A stretch of 5,131 nucleotides of DNA, from contig JALUBW010000060.1 in the NCBI GenBank assembly GCA_027044735.1, positions 1 to 5,131 of the forward strand, read 5' to 3'. This DNA is from Anaerolineales bacterium (GTDB lineage: Bacteria; Chloroflexota; Anaerolineae; Anaerolineales; DRMV01). The translations under genes and the position numbers were made by a program. The notes below the pieces were generated by a model that saw only the letters and a program-made list of their open reading frames with translations, was not told where the DNA came from and made no database searches. Below, piece after piece: positions 1 through 5,131 of the stretch (positions are counted from its first letter, which is position 1; every line of letters starts with the position of its first letter).

Positions 1-60
1 GCTGTACTTACCCTTGCAATAGCGCTTTTGGCGCTGAACAAGGGCACCGCGGCTCAGGCT
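1..60 (+). other. Signal-peptide remnant of the 5'-nucleotidase
   Basis: The first 20 in-frame codons encode a hydrophobic stretch (AVLTLAIALLAL) followed by a small-residue region ending in AQA, a typical signal peptidase I site. The positively charged n-region is missing and must lie left of the window. This supports export of the enzyme and shows that the gene begins before base 1. The exact cleavage point is inferred; the nearby GAA at codons 21-23 is an alternative. Confidence 0.75.
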
Positions 61-1848
61 GGAGCCGCTATGGATGAAAAAGGCTCCTTCACGCTCTACA
101 TCATGCACACAAACGACGTGCACGCCCACTTTGAGCAAATCAACAAATACGGCGGGACGTGCTCGCAGGATGCAGCCGCGGCGGGCAAATGCTTCGGCGG
201 AGTTGCACGGCGCGCGACCGAAATCAAAAAGATCCGCGCCCAACACCCCGACGCCCTCTTGCTGGATGCAGGTGATGAATTTCAGGGCACCCTCTTCTTC
301 AACCAATACCAAGGCAAAGCCGCCCAGAAATTCATGAACATGCTTGGCTATGACGCGATGGTGGTCGGCAACCACGAATTTGACTCGGGCCCCAAAGTGC
401 TCGCCGAGTTCATCAAAGGCGCCAAATTCCCCGTGCTGGGGGCAAACATTGACGCCTCGCAAGACCCAGACCTCAAAGGCCTGCTCAAGCCCTATGTCAT
501 TCTGAACGTCAATGGGCACAAAGTGGGCATCATCGGCGTCACCACCGAATTGACCAGCATCCTTTCCAGCCCGGGCGATAAGGTCAAGTTCGCCGACCCG
601 ATTGAAACAGCCCAAAAATACGCCAAGGAGTTGGAAGGCAAAGGCGTAAACATCATCATCTTGCTCTCGCACCTCGGCTACAACCGCGACCAAGAGTTGG
701 CAAAGAAAGTCGCGGGCATTGACATCATCGTCGGCGGCCACTCGCACACCTTCTTGGCAAACAACAACAAAAAAGCCGCCGGTCCTTACCCGACGGTTGT
801 AGAATCGCCTCGCAAAGAGCCCGTACTCATCGTAACCGCCAAGGCTTACGGGCAATACCTCGGCTACCTACAAGCCACCTTCAACCAAGATGGTGTTGCC
901 ACTGCTTGGGAAGGGGAGCCCATTTTGCTTGACAAAAACATCCCCGAAGACCCGCAAGTGCTCGCAGTGGTGAAAGAACTTGCCAAGCCGCTGGAAAAAC
1001 TGCGCCACACCGTTATCGGCAAAGCCGCCGTTGATTTGGACGGCGAGCGCGCACACTGCCGCTTCGCCGAGTGCACAATGGGCGACCTCGTGACCGACGC
1101 CATCCTTTGGAAAATGAAGGATCAAGGCATACAGATCGCCCTGCAAAACGGCGGCGGCATCCGCGCCAGCATCCCCGCCGGCGATGTGACCGTCGGCCAA
1201 GTGCTGGAAGTGCTGCCCTTCGGCAACACCGTAGCCACTTTTGAAATCAAAGGCTCCGACCTCTTGGCGGCGCTTGAGAACGGCGTGAGCAAAGCCGACA
1301 ACCCCGAAAACGAAGGCACAGGGCGCTTCCTCCAAGTGGCGGGCTTGCGCTATTCGTGGGATCCCAGCCAGCCGGTCGGGCACCGCATTGTCAGCGCCGA
1401 AGTGCGCAACGCCGACGGCACCTACAGCCCCATTGACCCCAACGCCACCTACAAGGTAGCCGCAAACAACTACATCCGCCACGGCGGCGATGGCTATTCA
1501 ATGTTCAAAGAACACGCCATCAACCCCTACGACTACGGCCCCCTGCTGGCGGATGTGGTAGTGGATTACATCAAAGCCCATTCGCCGGTCAGCGTGAAAC
1601 TTGAAGGGCGCATCAAGAAAGCCAAAGCCCAACCCACTGCGACCCCCACCGTGGTGCCCACAGCAACTCCCACTACTGCCCCCACTGCCACCCCCAAGCC
1701 GAAGCCCACAGCCACCATTGCGCCCTCGCCCACGCCGAGCCCCGCGCCTAAATCCACCTCTTCTTCGTGGATTTGGCCGGTGGCGCTATTGGCACTCGTG
1801 ATTGTACTGGGAGCGATTTGGGCTATCGCGCGCGGCAAAAACGAGTAA
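1..1848 (+). CDS. Secreted, membrane-anchored 5'-nucleotidase (CD73/UshA family), 5' end cut by window edge
   Basis: Predicted to hydrolyse nucleoside 5'-monophosphates (possibly also di- or triphosphates) to nucleoside and phosphate outside the cytoplasm. The frame is open from base 1 and encodes 615 residues; numbering here starts at that codon. Residues 1-20 are a signal-peptide remnant, a hydrophobic Ala/Leu run ending in AQA, so the true start lies upstream and the TTG at base 28 is not it. The metallophosphatase domain shows D39 and H41 (NDVH), D92 (DAGD), N124/H125/D128 (GNHEFD), H224 (SHLG), and H247/H249 (GGHSHT). The C-terminal nucleotide-binding domain shows R354, N383-R388 (NGGGIR), F407 (LPFG), and Y491 with D497 (GGDGYSMF). 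Cys pairs 54/64 and 353/358 sit where animal CD73 has disulfides. A P/T/A-rich linker (about 544-584) leads to one TM helix (590-609) and a short charged tail. It converges on ftsZ and has no visible functional link to it. Family is certain; exact substrate is inferred. Confidence 0.95.
   Translation, partial: AVLTLAIALLALNKGTAAQAGAAMDEKGSFTLYIMHTNDVHAHFEQINKYGGTCSQDAAAAGKCFGGVARRATEIKKIRAQHPDALLLDAGDEFQGTLFFNQYQGKAAQKFMNMLGYDAMVVGNHEFDSGPKVLAEFIKGAKFPVLGANIDASQDPDLKGLLKPYVILNVNGHKVGIIGVTTELTSILSSPGDKVKFADPIETAQKYAKELEGKGVNIIILLSHLGYNRDQELAKKVAGIDIIVGGHSHTFLANNNKKAAGPYPTVVESPRKEPVLIVTAKAYGQYLGYLQATFNQDGVATAWEGEPILLDKNIPEDPQVLAVVKELAKPLEKLRHTVIGKAAVDLDGERAHCRFAECTMGDLVTDAILWKMKDQGIQIALQNGGGIRASIPAGDVTVGQVLEVLPFGNTVATFEIKGSDLLAALENGVSKADNPENEGTGRFLQVAGLRYSWDPSQPVGHRIVSAEVRNADGTYSPIDPNATYKVAANNYIRHGGDGYSMFKEHAINPYDYGPLLADVVVDYIKAHSPVSVKLEGRIKKAKAQPTATPTVVPTATPTTAPTATPKPKPTATIAPSPTPSPAPKSTSSSWIWPVALLALVIVLGAIWAIARGKNE
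1630..1752 (+). repeat. Low-complexity P/T/A-rich linker coding segment in the 5'-nucleotidase
   Basis: About 41 codons made almost entirely of Pro, Thr, Ala and Ser, with repeated PTATP-like units and a KPKP interruption. It separates the folded nucleotidase from the C-terminal TM helix (bases 1768-1827), so it probably acts as an extended stalk through or across the cell envelope. The DNA is a degenerate run of CCC/ACT/GCC/ACC codons rather than an exact tandem array. Such Thr-rich linkers are common in exported proteins of Chloroflexota and Actinobacteria and may be glycosylated, which the sequence cannot show. Confidence 0.8.
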
Positions 1849-1852
1849 GATC

Positions 1853-1985
1853 CTATCCGAAAATTCTTCGCGGATTGTCACTGCGAGGCGGCACAGCCGC
1901 CGAAGCAGTCTCCTGACCAGCAAAAAGGGGATTGCTTCGCCCCTGCGGGGCTCGCAATGACACCATCACGATATTTTTCGGATAG
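1853..1985. repeat. 133-bp nested palindromic intergenic element (MITE/REP-like)
   Basis: The ends are a perfect 11-bp inverted repeat, CTATCCGAAAA at 1853-1863 and its complement at 1975-1985. Inside them, TGTCACTGCGAG (1876-1887) is inverted at 1951-1962 with one mismatch, and CGAAGCAGTCTCC (1901-1913) is inverted at 1927-1939 with two differences that become G-U pairs in plus-strand RNA. Each half also holds its own hairpin: GGCGGC-ACA-GCCGCC at 1887-1901 and GCCCC-TGC-GGGGC at 1939-1951. A 13-base spacer (1914-1926) lies at the centre. The expected fold is a long stem with two side arms. The core resembles the TCATTGCGAG...GAAGCAATC repeats that I recall as dispersed in many bacterial genomes. 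No protein is encoded, so any mobility would depend on a transposase elsewhere. A TAAG occurs on each flank (1846-1849 and 1990-1993), a possible but weak target duplication. Confidence 0.8.
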
Positions 1986-2009
1986 AGCCTAAGCCAATTT
2001 CTGCCCCAT

Positions 2010-2054
2010 AAACAAAACTTCCGAGGTCTTTGCGACCTCGGAAGTTTTGTTTTT
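2010..2054. terminator. Bidirectional intrinsic terminator between the 5'-nucleotidase and ftsZ
   Basis: A perfect 19-bp inverted repeat (2010-2028 with 2034-2052) encloses a 5-base TTTGC loop. The central part of the stem is GC-rich (CTTCCGAGGTC) and the outer part is A/T-rich, so each strand ends its hairpin in a T-rich stretch: TTTTGTTTTTA on plus, TTTTGTTTA on minus. The minus-strand stem starts only 3 bases after the ftsZ stop codon, so it should end the dcw transcript. In the plus direction it lies about 160 bases after the nucleotidase stop, beyond the palindromic element. Placement between convergent genes fits a shared terminator. Confidence 0.9.
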
Positions 2055-2055
2055 A

Positions 2056-3195
2056 TCACCGCCGGTTTAGGCGCTTGCGGACGAAGGTGGGAATATCCAC
2101 GTCCACCGGCTCATCAAGGGGCAACGGCGGCGGGGTGGAAGGCTTAGACGGGCGGTGCGCAGGCTCACTTTCAGCAGAAACTTTGGCCGATGGCCTGCGA
2201 CTCTGCGCGCCCTGCAAAATGTGCGCTTCTGAAGGCTTGTAGTCAAAGCCGGTGGCAATGACGGTGACGCGCACGCGGTCGCCCATTTCGGGGTCAATCA
2301 CCGCGCCGAAGATGAGGTTGGCGTCGGAGCGGGCGGCGTCGCGGATGACCTCGGCGGCCTCGTTCACCTCAAGCAGGGTCAGGCTGGGGCCACCGGTGAT
2401 GTTGAAGAGGATGCCGCGCGCGCCCTGAATCGTAACATCCAGCAACTTGCTGGCAACGGCCTCTTCGGCAGCCTTGCGGGCGCGCTCGTCGCCCTCTGCC
2501 TCGCCGACCGCCATCAGCGCCGCGCCGCCTTCGGACATGATGGTGCGCACGTCTGCAAAGTCAAGGTTGATTAAGCCGGGCACCGTGATGAGTTCCGAAA
2601 TGCCCTGAACACCCTGACGCAACACATCATCGGCCACCTTGAAAGCATCTTGCAGGCTGGCTTTCTTATCCACAATCTGCAAAAGGCGGTCGTTGGGGAT
2701 AACGATGAGGGTATCCACCTGCTCTTTGAGGGCTTCAATGCCCTTGAGGGCGATTTCGGTGCGGCGGCGCCCCTCAAAGGTGAACGGGCGGGTAACCACG
2801 CCGATGGTGAGAGCGCCGAGTTTGCGGGCAATAGAAGCCACAACAGGCGCTGCACCTGTGCCCGTGCCGCCCCCCATTCCGGCGGTGATGAACACCATAT
2901 CGCTGCCGGCGAGCACGCGCTCCAATTCCTCTTGCGATTCCTCAGCGGCTTTGCGTCCAATTTCGGGATTGCCGCCCGCGCCGAGGCCGCGCGTCACCTT
3001 TTCGCCGATGTGCACGCGGGTTTCAGCCTTAGAGAAGAGCAAAGCCTGAGCGTCGGTGTTGATGGCGATGAATTCAATTCCCTTTACTTCCTCTTCAATC
3101 ATGCGGTTGACTGCATTGCAGCCGCCGCCGCCCACACCCACCACTTTGATGCGGGCAAACGATTCACCTTGTGGATTGGCAAACATTTGTTCCAT
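2056..3195 (-). CDS. ftsZ: Cell division protein FtsZ
   Basis: Tubulin-like GTPase that polymerises at mid-cell into the Z-ring and recruits the divisome. The protein has 379 residues, close to E. coli FtsZ (383). The N-terminal GTP-binding domain shows [14 protein letters not shown] (about 19-32) and the tubulin signature GGGTGTG (108-114). The T7 synergy loop NLDFADV (210-216) holds the residues that complete GTP hydrolysis in the adjacent subunit (N210, D212, D215). After the globular core (to about 322) come a Pro/Ser-rich disordered linker and a C-terminal conserved peptide with DIPTF (367-371), ending in a basic RKRLNRR tail. That peptide is the usual docking site for FtsA and other partners. 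The ATG at 3195 is chosen because a very strong Shine-Dalgarno lies 6 bases upstream; Met4 is less well placed. It is the last gene of ftsQ-ftsA-ftsZ and is followed directly by a terminator. No key residue is missing. Confidence 0.99.
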   Translation of the reverse strand: MEQMFANPQGESFARIKVVGVGGGGCNAVNRMIEEEVKGIEFIAINTDAQALLFSKAETRVHIGEKVTRGLGAGGNPEIGRKAAEESQEELERVLAGSDMVFITAGMGGGTGTGAAPVVASIARKLGALTIGVVTRPFTFEGRRRTEIALKGIEALKEQVDTLIVIPNDRLLQIVDKKASLQDAFKVADDVLRQGVQGISELITVPGLINLDFADVRTIMSEGGAALMAVGEAEGDERARKAAEEAVASKLLDVTIQGARGILFNITGGPSLTLLEVNEAAEVIRDAARSDANLIFGAVIDPEMGDRVRVTVIATGFDYKPSEAHILQGAQSRRPSAKVSAESEPAHRPSKPSTPPPLPLDEPVDVDIPTFVRKRLNRR

Positions 3196-3201
3196 AACAA
3201 G

Positions 3202-3213
3202 CCTCCTCCTCCC
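3202..3213 (-). promoter_or_regulatory. Extended Shine-Dalgarno of ftsZ
   Basis: On the minus strand the 28-base ftsA-ftsZ gap contains GGGAGGAGGAGG, ending 6 bases before the ATG. It offers overlapping GGAGG registers and fixes the ftsZ start. Such a strong site fits the need for much more FtsZ than FtsA from one transcript, which is known for other bacteria and inferred here. Confidence 0.9.
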
Positions 3214-3223
3214 TTGCGGGAAA

Positions 3224-4441
3224 TCACGGTAAAAGCGAACGCAAGAAGCGCTTCAGTTGCTCTCCGAAATCGGGGCGGTGTTTGGGGGGCTCTTCCACCG
3301 CCGAAGTTTGCAACAGCCGCGCCCAATGCAACAAACCAACACTTGTGGCGAATGCCGGTGTGCGCAAACGGTCAACCATTCCCGTAACCTTGCCGGGCTT
3401 GGCAATGCGCACAGGCATTTCCAATTCATCGGCGGCAACATCGCGGAAGCCCGCGAGCAAACTGCTGCCGCCGGTAAAAACCACACCTGCGGGCAACAAG
3501 CCTTCGTAGCCCGAGCGCCGCAATTCATGGCGGATCATCTGAAGGAGTTCACGCACCCGCGCTTCAATGATTTGCGCCACTTCATAGCGCGAAACCTGCA
3601 CCGTCTCGCCCTCGCCAAAGGTTTTCACCGTCACCTTTTCATCCTGCGGCACCACATCGGGCAAAGTGTGGCCGTAGCGCAATTTGAGTTCCTCGGCACG
3701 GTCCAGCGGCAAGTGCAAAACATAGCCGAGGTCGCGGGTAACGTGATTGCCGCCGACCGGAATCACGGCAGTGTGCCACACGTCGCCGCCGATGTAAACC
3801 GCAATGTCGGTAGTGCCGCCGCCAACATCGCACACAGCAACGCCCATTTCGCGCTCGGTGTCGGTCAAAACCGCTTCTGCCGATGCCAACGGGTTGAGCA
3901 CAAAGTGCGAAACCTCAACGCCAGCAGACTGCACACATTCCCGCAAATTGGCAACCGAAGATTTGGAAGCCGTGATGACGTGCACCTCAGCCTCAAGGCG
4001 GTAGCCGTGCATTCCCACGGGTTCGCGCACATCCTCTTGGTCGTCCAATTTGAAAGTGCGCTGGATGATGTGGACGATTTCGCGGTCGTGCGGGACAGCG
4101 ATGGCGCGCGCCGCCTCCACTGCCCGCTGGACGTCGCGCACATCCACCACACCGCCCGAAACGCCAACGGCGCCGCGGCTGATTTCGCCGCTAACATGCG
4201 AGCCCGCGAGGCTCACCAAAGCCGAAGCAATCTCCAAACCGGCGGTGCGCGCCGCCTTATCCACCGAGCGGGCAATGGAATGCGAAGCAGCGCGCATATC
4301 CACCACCATGCCCTTGTTCATGCCGCGGGCAGGCTCAATCCCCACGCCGAGCACGTGCGGCGCTTCTGGCTCCAAACGGGCCACCAAGGTGCAGACTTTG
4401 GTGGTGCCTACATCAATTCCAACAACAACGGGCGCTTCCAT
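3224..4441 (-). CDS. ftsA: Cell division protein FtsA
   Basis: Actin-like ATPase that tethers FtsZ filaments to the inner face of the membrane and helps activate septal synthesis. The protein has 405 residues (E. coli FtsA 420). Actin-fold motifs appear in order: phosphate-1 GIDVGTTK (8-15), the FtsA-specific 1C/SHS2 region (about 84-162), phosphate-2 DVGGGTTD (205-212), and the adenosine motif [12 protein letters not shown] (320-331). The final residues (about 392-404, [13 protein letters not shown]) form a short basic amphipathic helix, the usual membrane-targeting sequence. The ATG start directly abuts the ftsQ stop (TGA|ATG), and GGAG sits 6 bases upstream inside ftsQ, which suggests translational coupling. 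ftsZ follows after 28 bases. The 1C domain and the context distinguish it from MreB, DnaK or PilM-like relatives. Confidence 0.98.
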   Translation of the reverse strand: MEAPVVVGIDVGTTKVCTLVARLEPEAPHVLGVGIEPARGMNKGMVVDMRAASHSIARSVDKAARTAGLEIASALVSLAGSHVSGEISRGAVGVSGGVVDVRDVQRAVEAARAIAVPHDREIVHIIQRTFKLDDQEDVREPVGMHGYRLEAEVHVITASKSSVANLRECVQSAGVEVSHFVLNPLASAEAVLTDTEREMGVAVCDVGGGTTDIAVYIGGDVWHTAVIPVGGNHVTRDLGYVLHLPLDRAEELKLRYGHTLPDVVPQDEKVTVKTFGEGETVQVSRYEVAQIIEARVRELLQMIRHELRRSGYEGLLPAGVVFTGGSSLLAGFRDVAADELEMPVRIAKPGKVTGMVDRLRTPAFATSVGLLHWARLLQTSAVEEPPKHRPDFGEQLKRFLRSLLP

Positions 4442-5131
4442 TCACGGCTCCATACGATAGTAAGGGGCTTGTAGCGATTGCAGGCTCACAATCGCCGGCT
4501 TTATGCCGTTTGCCTCAAACCAACTAGAAAGTGCTTGATAAACGGCCAACCTCTTATCCATCTGAGTGATGTTTTCGCCAACAAAAACCTGCCAACCCTG
4601 CGGCGCTCGCCATCCCAAGCCATAGCGCTTGTGGAAGACCAAAGTGGTGCCCTTGGGCAGGCTCTGCGCCAAAGTGTGCAACTGGCGAACCTGCTCCGGG
4701 CTCAGCATCCGCCACAAACCCGGCCTGATTTCCCGCGCCCCGTCCGGCAAGGTGGAGGCCTGAACTTTGGGCATGACAAGCCCTTTAGGGGCATGGGAAA
4801 GCGGCGGGGTGAAAGCGGTGCCATCTTCGGCGAGCCAAAGCGTGCGCTTGCCCATGCGCCAAACAAACACTGGCTTGCGCTCGGTAACTTTCACTTTCAC
4901 TACCGAAGAAAGCCCAACGCTCACTTGCGCCGCAGAAAGCGCGGGAAAACGGCGCAAGAGCATAGACCTGAGCACCCGCGGGTCAAGGGAGGCCACGGGG
5001 CAGCCTTCAACGGCAAGCGCCACGGCAACCTTGGCGGGCGGGAGGTAGCGGGTTTTGGCTACGCGAACAGTGTGAACGCGCAAGAAGGGAGCATACCACA
5101 AAATCGCCAAACCCAAAAGCGAGGTCAGTGC
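4442..5131 (-). CDS. ftsQ: Cell division protein FtsQ/DivIB, 5' end cut by window edge
   Basis: Bitopic membrane protein that links early divisome proteins to the FtsB/FtsL-FtsW/FtsI complex. The frame is open to base 5131, giving 229 residues in the window; the cytoplasmic N-terminus and true start lie beyond the right edge, so the internal TTG at 5116 is not a credible start. Numbered from the first visible codon, residues 1-17 are the rest of the TM helix (ALTSLLGLAILWYAPFL). A POTRA domain follows (about 19-86): VHTVRV strand, VEGCPVASLDP turn, LRRFPAL helix end, and the TERKPVFVW signature at its end. The remaining 140 or so residues are the divergent beta domain, ending PYYRMEP without a long tail. 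Identification rests on POTRA plus TM topology and the position directly before ftsA. The beta domain alone would be hard to recognise. Confidence 0.93.
   Translation of the reverse strand, partial: ALTSLLGLAILWYAPFLRVHTVRVAKTRYLPPAKVAVALAVEGCPVASLDPRVLRSMLLRRFPALSAAQVSVGLSSVVKVKVTERKPVFVWRMGKRTLWLAEDGTAFTPPLSHAPKGLVMPKVQASTLPDGAREIRPGLWRMLSPEQVRQLHTLAQSLPKGTTLVFHKRYGLGWRAPQGWQVFVGENITQMDKRLAVYQALSSWFEANGIKPAIVSLQSLQAPYYRMEP
4448..4451 (-). promoter_or_regulatory. Shine-Dalgarno of ftsA inside the ftsQ 3' end
   Basis: The minus strand reads GGAG, then six bases (CCGTGA) that contain the ftsQ stop, then the ftsA ATG. The site is therefore within ftsQ coding sequence and the two genes share no spacer. 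Ribosomes ending on ftsQ are positioned to restart on ftsA. Confidence 0.7.

Noticed and set aside
868..1482. A 204-codon open frame on the minus strand inside the 5'-nucleotidase
   Set aside because: It lies fully antisense to conserved catalytic sequence, and its Val/Ala/Gly/His-rich translation has no domain and no plausible upstream ribosome-binding site that I can see.
1566..1838. A minus-strand frame encoding a Gly/Val/Ala repeat (VGVAVG-like)
   Set aside because: It is the complement of the P/T/A-rich linker codons; the apparent repeat protein is a by-product of that low-complexity stretch.
1853..1985. A CRISPR repeat or attachment site
   Set aside because: There is one palindromic unit with no direct-repeat/spacer array, no integrase or tRNA gene nearby, and the symmetry is inverted rather than direct.
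1853..2059. A 68-codon minus-strand frame in the intergenic region
   Set aside because: It runs through the palindromic element and the terminator hairpin, so its sequence is explained by those structures, and it has no supported start.
3196..3223. A separate promoter for ftsZ in the ftsA-ftsZ gap
   Set aside because: The 28 bases are taken up largely by the Shine-Dalgarno and leave no room for a -35/-10 pair. A promoter inside ftsA is possible, but I could not support one from the sequence.
2650..3387. A 245-codon open frame on the plus strand antisense to ftsZ and the ftsA end
   Set aside because: It overlaps the whole GTP-binding half of ftsZ and the ftsZ ribosome-binding site, shows no motif, and has low-complexity composition typical of a shadow frame.
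3257..4474. A 405-codon open frame on the plus strand antisense to ftsA
   Set aside because: It mirrors ftsA almost exactly. Its translation is rich in His, Asn, Arg and Ala with no recognisable motif, and ftsA is unambiguous. Long antisense frames of this kind arise from GC-biased codon use.
1..5131. A functional link between the 5'-nucleotidase and cell division
   Set aside because: The genes are convergent and separated by a bidirectional terminator and a repeat element. Proximity alone does not support a shared pathway.

Overview
The window carries two convergent transcription units with a structured intergenic region between them. On the plus strand is the 3' part of a gene for a secreted, membrane-anchored 5'-nucleotidase. 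On the minus strand is the end of a division and cell-wall (dcw) cluster in the order ftsQ-ftsA-ftsZ. Both outer genes run off the window: the nucleotidase loses its extreme N-terminus at the left edge and FtsQ loses its N-terminus at the right edge.

The organism is a bacterium with moderately high GC. The P/T/A-rich 'PTATPT'-style spacer before a C-terminal membrane anchor, the ftsQ-ftsA-ftsZ order and the TCATTGCGAG/GAAGCAATC palindromic repeat together suggest Chloroflexota, perhaps Anaerolineae. This is an inference from style, not a placement from a marker gene.

Layout: 1-1848 (+) 5'-nucleotidase with remnant signal peptide, metallophosphatase domain, nucleotide-binding domain, P/T linker and TM anchor; 1853-1985 a 133-bp nested palindromic, MITE/REP-like element starting five bases after the nucleotidase stop codon; 2010-2054 a hairpin with a 19-bp perfect stem, placed to terminate both converging transcripts; 2056-3195 (-) ftsZ; 3224-4441 (-) ftsA; 4442-5131 (-) ftsQ, partial.

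How the genes work together: FtsZ forms the cytokinetic ring, FtsA ties it to the membrane through its C-terminal amphipathic helix, and FtsQ (DivIB) is the membrane/POTRA component that links the ring to the late divisome and septal wall synthesis. The three genes are tightly packed: ftsQ stop and ftsA start abut exactly, and ftsA to ftsZ is 28 bp. They look like one transcript that ends at the hairpin behind ftsZ. The nucleotidase is a separate unit, probably for extracellular nucleotide dephosphorylation and nucleoside or phosphate salvage, and nothing in the sequence ties it to division. I see no clearly undescribed system. The points most worth a second look are the CD73-like features of the nucleotidase with its TM anchor, and the palindromic repeat element.
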